A DNA stretch of 64,000 nucleotides from Desulfobacteraceae bacterium (GTDB lineage: Bacteria; Desulfobacterota; Desulfobacteria; Desulfobacterales; Desulfobacteraceae), in assembly GCA_016744295.1 (NCBI GenBank), contig JADGEQ010000016.1:62001-126000 (forward strand), given 5' to 3'. Below, piece by piece: positions 45,111 through 55,049 of this stretch (position 1 is its first letter; each line of letters begins with the position of its first letter). The position numbers and the translations under genes are program-made. The notes below the pieces were generated by a model, which worked only from the letters and a program-made list of their open reading frames with translations, searched no databases and was not told where the DNA came from.

Positions 45111-47306
45111 ATGAAGCATGGCCATCACAGTCTTTTTTCAGTGATCTCAGGTTTGCCCGAAGGCATCCTCATTTGTGACGGGGCCGGGCAAATTCTCTTG
45201 TGCAATAGAAAAGCTGTGCAACTCTTTGGTTTGGCAATGGAACCACCAGGTGCTTCCCCGCCGTTTTCCAGCCTGGTCGGACGGCCGGTGACCGCTTTGA
45301 TTGATAAAAATCTCATTGAACATACCCTTGATGAAATCAATGAAAGACTGAAACACAATGTGCTGGAAACGGTTTCCTATTTTACCTTTTCAAGACAAAA
45401 TCATATTCTCCAGGCCAGGGTAACCCCGGTATTGACCTCCGGGGCACAATTTTCAGGATTTACCTTAAGTATCAGTGACATCACCCGGCAAAAGGAGGCA
45501 GACAGGGCCGTTGAAACGGTGTTGCAGTCCTTGTCAAAAAATGCCCGATCTCCCCTTGCCAGCATAAGGGCTGCCATAGAGGCGATGAAAGAATTTCCCC
45601 ACATGGCGGCGGATCGACAGGAGCAATTCAAAAATATTATTTTTAATGAATCCATTGTGCTGGGAAATATGCTTGACCAGGTATCCGACAGCTATGCAGT
45701 TCTGGCGGGAACATCCCACTCTCTGGTGCCGGTTTCCGGTGCTCATCTCATTGAAACCCTTGCAAGACGATCCCGTGACAGGCTTGGGATAAGTCTTGAT
45801 ATAAAGGAACCTGAACAAGAGGTGACAATGAAGGCAGATCCTTATTCGTTGAATCTGGCCATGATGTTTGTCCTGAACCAGCTGAAAACCAGGACCGGCC
45901 TCTGGGAATTTTTCTGTTGGATTTCCCTTAAAAATAAAATTGTGAGGATCGATTTTTTCTGGCAGGGAGCCCCCCTGGAACCTTCAACCGTAAAAAGCTG
46001 GGAAGATCAGGATATTATCATTCCGGATCAGAAGATTTCCTTGACCCTGAAGGAGGTCATGAACATTCATCAAGGGGCGGTATGGCCCTATCGGGAAAAA
46101 CAGCCGGGGGAAAAAAACTATCTGCGATTTTTTTTTCCTGCCCAGGAAAAAATGAGGTTGGAATCCGTCGACCCCATCCCACTTTTGCCCGAGTCCCGGT
46201 TTGAATTTGATAACCCTGAATTGGATGAGCGCCTGTTGACCGAGCTCACCTATACCTCACTCCTTCGGGAAATCACCCAGGCCGAAAAGTTGGAAACCAT
46301 AATGGGCAAGCACAGTCAGCTTCCAAGGCTGATACACACCATGCTTAAGGGCGGCTCAAAAATAAGGAGTATTACTTGGCTGATCACCACATTTTCCGAT
46401 GCCATACTGGAAAAATTAATCACCTTTGCCATCAAGGCCCTTGGCCCGCCGCCGGTGTCCTTTGCCTTTATTACCCTCGGCAGTGAAGGCCGACAAGAGC
46501 AAACCCTGAAAACAGACCAGGACAATGCCATTGTTTTTGAGGATTTGCCCAAAAACCTAGGACTTATTGAAAAGGATGTTCAGCAATATTTTCTTGACTT
46601 GGGAAAAATGGTCTGCACCTGGCTTGACCAGGCAGGCTATGATTTTTGTCTGGGGGGGATCATGGGTCAAAATCCTAAATGGTGCCAGTCCCTTTCAACA
46701 TGGAAGGGATATTTTTCAGAATGGATCCATGCGCCTGAGCCGGAAGCGCTGCTCCATGCCAGCATCTTTTTTGATTTCCGGCATTCCTATGGCAACCCGG
46801 ATATTACAAATCGCCTGGAAAAACATTTTTTACTTTCCTTGTCCGGCTGGCCTGGATTTTACAGACATATGACCGAGAATGCAGTCTACTTCAGGCCTCC
46901 CATTGGATTTTGGGGTAATTTTTCCCTGGAAGCAAAGGGAGTCCATAAAAACTGCCTGGATATAAAAATGGCCATGACCCCCATTGTGGATTTTGCAAGA
47001 ATTTATTCACTGAACCTTGGCATCAAGGAGACCAACACCCAGGCCAGGCTGTACCAGCTTTATTTGAAACAGGTTCTGTCCCGAAAGGATTATACCGAGA
47101 TTGAACAGGCCTATGGATTAATGATGCAGATACGGCTCATCCGGCAGATTAATGCAATCATTGGTGAGAAGGTGAAACCGCATAATTATGTGAACCCCAA
47201 GACCCTTTCCGTGATGGAGCGTAAAATGCTTAAAGAAATATTGAAAATGATAAAAGGGCTCCAGGATCGGTTAAGTTTTGAATTTATCGGAGCTGTCAAT
47301 TCCTGA
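45111..47306 (+). CDS. PAS-His-less kinase-DUF294 nucleotidyltransferase-like protein
   Basis: A 731-residue protein. Residues 1-130 look like a PAS domain (GILICDGAGQILLCNRKAVQ). Residues 135-345 resemble a histidine kinase core, but the H-box reads SKNARSPLASIRAAI where SHELRTPL is expected, so the phospho-acceptor His is absent. Residues 400-560 hold a DUF294 nucleotidyltransferase (TLGSEGRQEQTLKTDQDNAI, GxGS plus DxD) and 570-730 the DUF294 C-terminal domain. It is probably co-expressed with the HDOD phosphatase 11 bases upstream. Confidence 0.85.
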   Translation: MKHGHHSLFSVISGLPEGILICDGAGQILLCNRKAVQLFGLAMEPPGASPPFSSLVGRPVTALIDKNLIEHTLDEINERLKHNVLETVSYFTFSRQNHILQARVTPVLTSGAQFSGFTLSISDITRQKEADRAVETVLQSLSKNARSPLASIRAAIEAMKEFPHMAADRQEQFKNIIFNESIVLGNMLDQVSDSYAVLAGTSHSLVPVSGAHLIETLARRSRDRLGISLDIKEPEQEVTMKADPYSLNLAMMFVLNQLKTRTGLWEFFCWISLKNKIVRIDFFWQGAPLEPSTVKSWEDQDIIIPDQKISLTLKEVMNIHQGAVWPYREKQPGEKNYLRFFFPAQEKMRLESVDPIPLLPESRFEFDNPELDERLLTELTYTSLLREITQAEKLETIMGKHSQLPRLIHTMLKGGSKIRSITWLITTFSDAILEKLITFAIKALGPPPVSFAFITLGSEGRQEQTLKTDQDNAIVFEDLPKNLGLIEKDVQQYFLDLGKMVCTWLDQAGYDFCLGGIMGQNPKWCQSLSTWKGYFSEWIHAPEPEALLHASIFFDFRHSYGNPDITNRLEKHFLLSLSGWPGFYRHMTENAVYFRPPIGFWGNFSLEAKGVHKNCLDIKMAMTPIVDFARIYSLNLGIKETNTQARLYQLYLKQVLSRKDYTEIEQAYGLMMQIRLIRQINAIIGEKVKPHNYVNPKTLSVMERKMLKEILKMIKGLQDRLSFEFIGAVNS

Positions 47307-47359
47307 TAAAAACATCCGTCCTGATAAAAACACCCGACAAAAATATCTGATAAAATTTG

Positions 47360-50300
47360 TTATGTTACAACCCCCTTTGAAAAATAAAAGAGCGTATCCA
47401 ATGGTAGTTCTCTTGTTCTGAGTTTAAACATCAGGTCCCTTTTGACATGTTCAAGGGAGATAAATCCCTGGGTGGTGAAACTGGGGCTGCAGAAGACTTC
47501 ATTCCAGGTATTCACATAGAGAACCGTGTAATGCATGATTTTTTTCAGTTCTTTCCGGGCATAAAAATTAACAGACACAAAGGCGGCTTTTTTGGGCGGG
47601 TACACGAGCAGCTGGTCAAAGCTGACCGACGGTTTTATCAGCGGATGGAAAAAATCATGGATAGTTTCATACAGACGCTTAATTTCATCAAAGGTAACAT
47701 GGCAGGGATTGGGAGCAAGGTGAATCATGGTGTTCTTTGAATAGAGCCCGTTTATAATCAGCCATGCGCCGATTTCTTCAATGGTTTCGGCCCTGATCAA
47801 GGGCTCCTCACTATCAATTGCGGCTTTGGGCTTTCTGTTCAATAGCACCCATTCACCATTGGGGGAATGGGTATCAATGTATTTTAAGTGAAGCCCGTAA
47901 AAATGTCTGTCGCCCCTTGAAACAAGGAGTATTTTCCTCACCTTCATCGGCTGATCTGAAAATTCGATTTTAACCTTATGTTCCAGAACGGTCTGATCTT
48001 GGCGGGAGATCAATGCCTCTTCGCTGATGTTATGCTCACACTCTTTTTTTACCCGGTTATATTTTTGGAGGATATATTTTTCAAGGGTGTGGGAAAGCCG
48101 GACAATATTTTTATAGGGCCACGCCTTAGAATTTCCGATTCCAAAAACCCTGTTGATATCCCACCCCCATTTGTCCATGCACTTTAGAAGTAAAATTTTT
48201 CTTAATCCGAAAACAGTATTTTCAATCTCTTCTTTTTTTGAAACACCCAGTTTGAGAAAAAAACATGTGAGCAATAGGTTTACAGAATGCGGGTCTTCGA
48301 TTTTTTTGTAAAATAGGACAAGATGTTTTAGCAAAAAATAATAAGAATCGTTCTGTGCCAGTTTCAGATAGGCGCCGGAATTCATCCATTCGTTCTTATA
48401 TTGGTTGCACAATAAAAGTTCCCGGCCATATTCAAAAATATATTTTTCCAGCAGCGCCATCTTTATAACGGATTTGAAGGGGCTTTTAAGCCATTTGAAC
48501 ATTTGCCACAGGGACGCGCCAAAGTATTCCCCCGCTTGAATCCTATGGATATCCCCAAGATCAACATATCTATCCTGGGGATGATGTGTGGAAATTTGGT
48601 TTCCAATACTGGTGTAATAGTTAAGGCTGACGGCGGTGGGTAATACCGCCCAGAGCGGAATTTTTCCGGCCAGATAGATCATGGTTCTGTAAAATTCTTC
48701 TTTGAGCAAACGGGCCTGTGCGGATCCTGAACTTTCTATGGTAGAATCACCAAAATCATCATTTTTCGCCTTTGTCACGTCCACGATAAAAAAGTTTACC
48801 TGGATATTAAATTTGTCCCGCCCCATTTTTTCCAGCAAAAACAATTTTTTTTCCAATAGTTTTATCTGGGACAGACTGAGATCAGATTCCTGAATGCAAA
48901 CCCAGTAATCGATATCCGATTCAGCGGTTTGGGCAATTGAGCCTACACTGCCGATGGTAAAAAGGCCCTGGATGACAGGGGGTGTATTCTGCTCCGGGAT
49001 CAGGCTTTGGGTTTCCATATAAGCCGCACAAATTAGCCGGGTTTCAAGGCTCGGCACATAATCGCAAATCCCGGAGGGCGTCTGTTCTGAGAAGGGATCA
49101 AGCCCGGGGAGATGAATGTTTTCATGGATCAGCATTGGGATTATGCTGAACAGATCTGCCTGTTTTGTTTTGAATATGTCATAGGCCGTCAACAGGGAGA
49201 GCTTGTTCTGCTTTAAAAATTTTAATTCACCATAATGGGCAAATTCACAGAAAATCAGCAGGTTGATCTTTCTTAGAATAGTCTCATCAATAATAGTCTC
49301 GCCAATAATAGTTCCATCAATGGGGGGCATATCCTCAAATGTGAGCTGGAATTTTCTCGCATTATAATCTATATCCTTTGTTCTTTTTACCATCCTGTTG
49401 CTGTGGGGAAAACGGCAGAACCTTGCCCTGGTGCCGGAAAAATCAACCTGGTTAATATCGGCTGTCAAAAATGATATCCCGGAAAGGTTTGAATATGCAA
49501 AACACGAATAGGACAAATCGGTCTGCTCAAAAAAAGAGGCTGATATGATCGCCTCTATAAAAATTGCATCTTTGATCACGGCATTGTTAAAATTGGAATT
49601 AAAAATTGAGGTGCCATGGAAACTGCAGTTATGAAATACGGCCCCCCGGGCATCAACATTGATTAAATAAGCATGATCAAATGAAACATTTTCAAAAATG
49701 GTATCTCGCATGTCAACCTTATACAGCACACACCTTTTAAAAAAAGAAAATGAAAAACAGGCCTGGGAAAGGTTTGAGTCGTAAATTTTGCTCCCATTAA
49801 AAATGAGGGGGGAAGATTTGAACCTTTTTTTGGACAGATTTTGAGATGATATGGTGTTTCCTTCAAAATCAATACTCTTGGGCGATCTGTTTTTTTTTAA
49901 AAGATCAAGTTTCTTTTCAGTCGGATTCTTTAAGCGTTTTTGGAACAGACGCTTCTCCTCTCTGAATTTTTTTCCCTGGGAAAGATCAGAAATAATGGGT
50001 AAAAAATCAGATGCAATATCTTTTTTTTCCGTTGCCAATATGCTTTCGATCTTTTTGATAAATCCGGTCATTTGGATGCTAAAAACCTTTTTTGAGCCAG
50101 CTTCCCTTTGTAAGATTTTCACCACTCTTTCCGGGCGCTTTTTAATCATGCCGAAAATACAGGCATGATTTATCTCAAGATTCAGTCCTGTCTCGTATTG
50201 TTCTTTGTTCAGTCCAATATCCTGGATAAAGAAAAATGAGGTTTTTGACAGGGAGGAAATCTCATCCATAATAACCGGAATCAACGATGGATAAATTTTG

Positions 50301-51265
50301 TGAACTTTTCCCATCAACCGGTGCAGCGGGTATTTTCCCGTGGCGACCATTGCCTTGAATGCGTGGAGTGCCTCATCTCCCCGGACCTTAGGAAACAATT
50401 TTAATAGGGGATCAAAAAGGTCCGAATAGACCCCCACGGAGGAATTTTCAATAATGCTGTAAACCGTAATTCTGATGTCGGCTTTTTCTTCCGGATTCAA
50501 ACAGGGCAGCAAAAGATTTGAAGGAATCCGATTCAACAGCATGGACAAGGCCTTGAGACCCAGGGTTCTTTTTGCCGTCTTTTTTGAAACCAGTTCGGTC
50601 TCCATTATGGTTTCAGGATTTCTCAACCGGGCTTTAATGTTGTTTAAAAAAGGGTCTGCATCCTGGTGACGGTCAAATAGGGAGGCATAAAATTCAATCA
50701 CCGCCGGCCTTGAGCCAAGGTTGTTCAACATATGTTTAAAGGCAGTTCCATACTTCAATCTCACAGAGGGTCGAGCCTGGATATATTGGTCCACAAAGGC
50801 AAGGCGGCCGGTTTCCGAAACAAAATCAATGGTTTTCTCCATGGAATCAAGCGGTATAACCCCTTTGTACAACCCCTTAAACGCAAAACCCGGGCCTTTC
50901 CCACCCATCTCCAATAATAACCTGAGAAAAAAATCAATCTCATCGGAGGGGGTTTCAGGCGAAATTTGGTTAAGCATCCTTGCGCTGACAAGAGCCGATT
51001 CCACCATGCCTTTGGCATAACTGCCAGGGTTTTTTGTATCAGATAAAAAAATTTTAATTTTTTTTATCAAAAATTCAAGATTGTCTGCGGCATCATTTTT
51101 CACCGAAGCATGGCTGGAAAAAAAACCGGCCAGGATGGGAATAATGCCGATTGAGGGGGCAAGATATCTGGCTCTTTTCACCATCCGACCCATCTGTTCT
51201 TCAGTTGCATTCGCCCATTGAATTTCAAAGTTATCACTGTCAAAATAAGCGGCTGAAGATGTCAT
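47360..51265 (-). CDS. class I adenylate cyclase with pentapeptide repeats
   Basis: A very large protein (1301 residues; E. coli CyaA has about 850). Residues 1-460 are helical and repeat-like. Residues 465-620 form pentapeptide repeats (A/C-x-F/L pattern: DMRDTIFENVSFDHAYLINV). The cyclase domain follows, with FTIGSVGSIAQTAESDIDYW (residues 769-788) holding the GSxxS and DxD metal motif, then FNIQVNFFIVDVTKAKNDDF. The C-terminal region (YGLHLKYIDTHSPNGEWVLL) matches the family tail. It should make cAMP from ATP. It starts 42 bases after the receiver gene and so is the last gene of the kinase operon. Confidence 0.85.
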   Translation of the reverse strand: MTSSAAYFDSDNFEIQWANATEEQMGRMVKRARYLAPSIGIIPILAGFFSSHASVKNDAADNLEFLIKKIKIFLSDTKNPGSYAKGMVESALVSARMLNQISPETPSDEIDFFLRLLLEMGGKGPGFAFKGLYKGVIPLDSMEKTIDFVSETGRLAFVDQYIQARPSVRLKYGTAFKHMLNNLGSRPAVIEFYASLFDRHQDADPFLNNIKARLRNPETIMETELVSKKTAKRTLGLKALSMLLNRIPSNLLLPCLNPEEKADIRITVYSIIENSSVGVYSDLFDPLLKLFPKVRGDEALHAFKAMVATGKYPLHRLMGKVHKIYPSLIPVIMDEISSLSKTSFFFIQDIGLNKEQYETGLNLEINHACIFGMIKKRPERVVKILQREAGSKKVFSIQMTGFIKKIESILATEKKDIASDFLPIISDLSQGKKFREEKRLFQKRLKNPTEKKLDLLKKNRSPKSIDFEGNTISSQNLSKKRFKSSPLIFNGSKIYDSNLSQACFSFSFFKRCVLYKVDMRDTIFENVSFDHAYLINVDARGAVFHNCSFHGTSIFNSNFNNAVIKDAIFIEAIISASFFEQTDLSYSCFAYSNLSGISFLTADINQVDFSGTRARFCRFPHSNRMVKRTKDIDYNARKFQLTFEDMPPIDGTIIGETIIDETILRKINLLIFCEFAHYGELKFLKQNKLSLLTAYDIFKTKQADLFSIIPMLIHENIHLPGLDPFSEQTPSGICDYVPSLETRLICAAYMETQSLIPEQNTPPVIQGLFTIGSVGSIAQTAESDIDYWVCIQESDLSLSQIKLLEKKLFLLEKMGRDKFNIQVNFFIVDVTKAKNDDFGDSTIESSGSAQARLLKEEFYRTMIYLAGKIPLWAVLPTAVSLNYYTSIGNQISTHHPQDRYVDLGDIHRIQAGEYFGASLWQMFKWLKSPFKSVIKMALLEKYIFEYGRELLLCNQYKNEWMNSGAYLKLAQNDSYYFLLKHLVLFYKKIEDPHSVNLLLTCFFLKLGVSKKEEIENTVFGLRKILLLKCMDKWGWDINRVFGIGNSKAWPYKNIVRLSHTLEKYILQKYNRVKKECEHNISEEALISRQDQTVLEHKVKIEFSDQPMKVRKILLVSRGDRHFYGLHLKYIDTHSPNGEWVLLNRKPKAAIDSEEPLIRAETIEEIGAWLIINGLYSKNTMIHLAPNPCHVTFDEIKRLYETIHDFFHPLIKPSVSFDQLLVYPPKKAAFVSVNFYARKELKKIMHYTVLYVNTWNEVFCSPSFTTQGFISLEHVKRDLMFKLRTRELPLDTLFYFSKGVVT

Positions 51266-51307
51266 GGCGGTTGTTTATATCCATTTGCCTAGTTTAAAAA
51301 TAGGCTG

Positions 51308-51700
51308 CTATAATTTCTGGTTTATCTCCAGCAGTTCTTTTGTTTTTTTTACCACATCTGCCGTGGAAAAGGGTTTCGTGATGTATTCGTCTGCGGTCAT
51401 TCCCATCCCTTTGGCAACGTCAATGGATCTTGCCATGGCAGATATGAAAATGATTTTTATGTGGTTTAATTTGGGGTTTTTCCGTATTTTCTGACAGACC
51501 TCATATCCGTCAATGCCGGGCAACATGATATCCAGCAGGATCAGATCCGGGATGTAGACGGATATGATTTCAAGGGCCTGTTCTCCGGTTTCAGCCACCC
51601 GGACATCGTAGTTGTTCTGTTCCATTAAAAATTCCAAGGGCACGATGATATTGGGTTCGTCATCCACTATCAATATTTTTTTCGGTATGCTTTGACTCAT
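51308..51700 (-). CDS. single-domain response regulator
   Basis: A 130-residue receiver with no output domain. The acidic pair is in LIVDDEPNI, the phospho-Asp in LILLDIMLPGIDGYE, the Thr/Ser position in IFISAMARS and the Lys in ITKPFSTAD. The start at 51700 follows GGAGGG. It lies 87 bases after the kinase stop and just before the cyclase gene, so it may relay the kinase signal. Confidence 0.93.
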   Translation of the reverse strand: MSQSIPKKILIVDDEPNIIVPLEFLMEQNNYDVRVAETGEQALEIISVYIPDLILLDIMLPGIDGYEVCQKIRKNPKLNHIKIIFISAMARSIDVAKGMGMTADEYITKPFSTADVVKKTKELLEINQKL

Positions 51701-51787
51701 CCGTCCCTCCATTATGATTCATTCCCGTGGTTTGCAGGGGTCTTTATAGACTACATCATGAACGGGCGGGTTGCAATCCCCCCAGAG

Positions 51788-54529
51788 TCAATACTTACAG
51801 GGGCCGGGTTCCAGGGGCAGGGTGAACACAAAGGCTGCTCCTTTCCCCAATTCACTTTCGACCCAGATTTTTCCCTGGTGGGAGTTGATGATGTACTGGG
51901 TGATGGTAAGGCCTACACCGGTGCCTTTTGGCCTTCCCCGGGATGCATCCCTGACCTGCCGGAACTCCTGGAAGATGATGTTGCTGTTTTCCGGTTTGAT
52001 ACCGATGCCGTTGTCTATGATCCGGGCTTTCATGATACCGGGTTCAATTGTGAGCAAGATATCAATCCTCCCTTGTTCCGTGTCACAAAATTTCACCGCA
52101 TTGGAGATAAGATTGACCATCACCTGTATCAGTCGGTCCCTGTCACCGGATATTTCAACCCGGGTATCCGGCAGGCTGAGCCCTAACTCGATATTTTTTT
52201 CTTCAATCAGCGGGCCTGTTGAAATCATTGAATCTTCAATTACCTCCCTGAAATCCAGGCAGGAGAATTCCCATTGGATGTTGCCTGATTTGATTTTCTG
52301 GAAATCCAGCACATCATTGATGAGCCGTGATAACCGTTCACTCTCCTTGATGATGATACGGGTGAATTTTTGGTGCCGTTCTTGATCAAGATCAGGGGTT
52401 GAATAGAGTATTTCAGCCAGGGCCCGGACCGAGGTCAACGGGGTTCTCAGTTCGTGGGTCACGGTGGATATGAATTCATTTTTTAACCGGTCAAGTTCCG
52501 TTAACCGCTCATTGGCCGCTTCAAGATCCATGGTGATCTTTTCCAGTTTATGGCTGTATCGAATTGCCTGTTGAGTCTCATCCAGAATGTTTAAGATTTC
52601 GTTAAAACTTAAGGGCTCTTCCTTTACCACCGACCTGACCATGACCAGGGCGGAAGCAGATCCAATGGCCCCGGCCAGCAGTTTTTCCGCATGACTCACC
52701 AGGCCTGCATCGGCTGTGAGTTCCTGTTCAAGGTTTATTTGATTCTTCCTGGCATAATTTTTCAGGGCATGTTTTGTTCGCTCCCGGCCCAAAACTCTTT
52801 CCAAAAGGGATCTTAAATCACCCACCGATGCTGTGGCCCTCCAGAAAGAGGATTTTTCCGCTTCCACTGAATATTCAAACACATCCACAAACAGGATGGA
52901 CTGTTTCTGCTCAATTTCGCTCTGGCGGGTAAAAAAGGATACCCCGGTGTAAAGACCCAGATTGAAAACCATGCTCCAGAATACCGCATGGGCTTCGGGG
53001 CTAAACCCAAGTAGTTCAACGTTAAGGCCGAACAGGTGCTGGGGTCTGAGTAGGCCGATGCCAAAGGGGCCCTGGGTTAAAAAATCTTCCAATGGAAGAC
53101 CGGCCTGTGTCAGTGACGGTAAAACAAGGGTGTATCCCCAGATGAAAAACCCTGCCAGCAACCCTGTCAAGGCACCTGATTTTGTGGCTCCTTTCCAGAA
53201 TATCCCTCCGATGATGGCAGGTGAAAATTGGGCAACTGCTGCAAAGGATATCATGCCGATGGAGACCAGGGCATAATACTTGACAACAAAATGGAAATAA
53301 AGAAAACCCAGGACCAAAATGAGCAGGATGCTCGCCCTTCTTATGCCCAGCAGCAGCTGGCTTAGGTCTGAACGCTGGGCAAGCTTTAAAAAAGAGAGCC
53401 TTAACAGAACCGGCATGACAAGATCGTTGCAAACCATTGTCGAAAGGGCAACGGTTTCCACTATTACCATTCCGGTTGCAGCAGACATCCCGCCGATAAA
53501 GACAAGTATAACAAGTCCTTTTTGCCCTTCCGCCATCAGGAGGAAGAGGGCAAAAAAGTCTGCATCTGCCGGTTGTCCTGCAAATTTTAGCATGCCGGCA
53601 AAGGCAATGGGGAGAACAAATATATTGATGACCAGCAGATACAAGGGAAACAGCCAGATCGCTTTTTTGAGATGTTCTTCATCCACATTTTCCACCACCA
53701 TCACCTGGAACTGACGGGGGAGAAACAGCACCGCCATCATGGACAGGAAAAGTCCGTTATACCAGTTGACAAATGTGGCAGCATTCACATCCATGGCAAA
53801 AAGAGCCGATACTTCAGGCGATTGACTGGCCTGGGCAAAGAGGTCACCCAGGCCCGAGAAGATGCCGTAGGTGACAAAGATACCGGCGCAAATAAACGCA
53901 ACAAGCTTTACGATGGACTCAAATGCAATGGCCGCCACCAATCCCTCGTGGCGTTCGGTTGCATCTATGTGCCGGGTGCCGAAAACAACGGCAAATACAG
54001 CCAGGATCAATGCCACATAAAAGGCGGTGTCGTTGAGAATCGGTATGGGCGTATGCCCGGTTGTCACCATCATGGGGGAGGGGCTGGTGATGAGCAAAAA
54101 TGTTGTGGAGATTGCCTTTATCTGGACAGACATATAGGGAATGATGCCAAGCACTGCGATAATGGTCACCGCCCCTGCAACCGTCGTGCTTTTTCCATAC
54201 CGGGATGCAATGAAATCTGCAATGGAGGTGATCCTGTTTATTTTGCTGATACGGATGATTTTTTTCAAAACAGGCCAGCCCAGTATCATCATCAGTGTGG
54301 GGCCCAGATAAATGTTTAAAAATCCTGTGATACCTGCCTTGCTGGCGGCACCAATACTTCCGTAAAAGGTCCAGGCCGTACAATATACGGCCAGGGACAG
54401 GGCATATATATAGGGGTTGCTGATAATACTTTTGTTGATTCGCGCTCTTTGGGCACCCCAAAAAGCAATGGCAAAGAGCAGGCTCATATAGCCAAAGGAA
54501 ATGAGGATAATGGTTTTTTGATCTATCAT
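51788..54529 (-). CDS. SLC5-type transporter-histidine kinase fusion
   Basis: A 913-residue inner-membrane sensor. Residues 1-540 form about 13 helices of the sodium:solute symporter family (YGSIGAASKAGITGFLNIYL, GGMSAATGMVIVETVALSTM). A linker with a coiled coil (LEKITMDLEAANERLTELDR) precedes the kinase: H-box VTHELRTPLTSVRALAE, N-box VMVNLISNAVKF, G1 IIDNGIGI, G2 GTGVGLTITQYI. It resembles CbrA/CrbS, which couple transport or sensing of small carboxylates or amino acids to signalling. The start is the ATG at 54529, before MIDQKTIILISFGYMSLLF; the ribosome site is weak. Confidence 0.92.
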   Translation of the reverse strand: MIDQKTIILISFGYMSLLFAIAFWGAQRARINKSIISNPYIYALSLAVYCTAWTFYGSIGAASKAGITGFLNIYLGPTLMMILGWPVLKKIIRISKINRITSIADFIASRYGKSTTVAGAVTIIAVLGIIPYMSVQIKAISTTFLLITSPSPMMVTTGHTPIPILNDTAFYVALILAVFAVVFGTRHIDATERHEGLVAAIAFESIVKLVAFICAGIFVTYGIFSGLGDLFAQASQSPEVSALFAMDVNAATFVNWYNGLFLSMMAVLFLPRQFQVMVVENVDEEHLKKAIWLFPLYLLVINIFVLPIAFAGMLKFAGQPADADFFALFLLMAEGQKGLVILVFIGGMSAATGMVIVETVALSTMVCNDLVMPVLLRLSFLKLAQRSDLSQLLLGIRRASILLILVLGFLYFHFVVKYYALVSIGMISFAAVAQFSPAIIGGIFWKGATKSGALTGLLAGFFIWGYTLVLPSLTQAGLPLEDFLTQGPFGIGLLRPQHLFGLNVELLGFSPEAHAVFWSMVFNLGLYTGVSFFTRQSEIEQKQSILFVDVFEYSVEAEKSSFWRATASVGDLRSLLERVLGRERTKHALKNYARKNQINLEQELTADAGLVSHAEKLLAGAIGSASALVMVRSVVKEEPLSFNEILNILDETQQAIRYSHKLEKITMDLEAANERLTELDRLKNEFISTVTHELRTPLTSVRALAEILYSTPDLDQERHQKFTRIIIKESERLSRLINDVLDFQKIKSGNIQWEFSCLDFREVIEDSMISTGPLIEEKNIELGLSLPDTRVEISGDRDRLIQVMVNLISNAVKFCDTEQGRIDILLTIEPGIMKARIIDNGIGIKPENSNIIFQEFRQVRDASRGRPKGTGVGLTITQYIINSHQGKIWVESELGKGAAFVFTLPLEPGPCKY

Positions 54530-54585
54530 ATTCTTGTTTTTGTCCGTATCGCCTTTGTCCCTGGGTGACACGCTTACCCCAGGGC

Positions 54586-54825
54586 CTATTCTTTTGGTCC
54601 GGCACCTTTTTTTTTGAAGTTTGCCTTGGGTGATTTTTGTGTGCAACGAATCATCAGGATGATCAATAAAACCCAGGCAAAGAAAAAATAGAGAAAAAAC
54701 AAGGGGATGCCCAGGACCATTCGGTGAATGTTGAACAGGGTGAGAATAGGATAGCAGAATAAAAAATTACCCAGAAGAAACAGGCCGATAAATCGATTGG
54801 GTTTTGAATTCTTATCCATCATCAT
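54586..54825 (-). CDS. small two-helix membrane protein
   Basis: A 79-residue protein with two hydrophobic segments (FIGLFLLGNFLFCYPILTLF and PLFFLYFFFAWVLLIILMI) and a basic C-terminus. Small DUF3311/DUF485-type proteins of this kind often precede symporter genes. A GGGGGAG site precedes ATGATGATG. It lies 56 bases before the kinase start on the same strand. Confidence 0.75.
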   Translation of the reverse strand: MMMDKNSKPNRFIGLFLLGNFLFCYPILTLFNIHRMVLGIPLFFLYFFFAWVLLIILMIRCTQKSPKANFKKKGAGPKE

Positions 54826-55049
54826 CTCCCCCCCCTGTTCCTGGCAAACCTTTTTATAAAGTCTATTCCTTTTGAATACAAAAGCTGTGCATTTAAATCA
54901 AGGGATGATTAAGCGAGCACTTAGGTTTTTTTAATCATTCCTTGACTTTACATCTTCTTTTTCTTTAAAATTAAATCATAAAAAATGATCAAAAAAAGTA
55001 AGGTTTTAACATCGCCCAAAAGAATCATTTTCTATCAGGGAGAACAATT

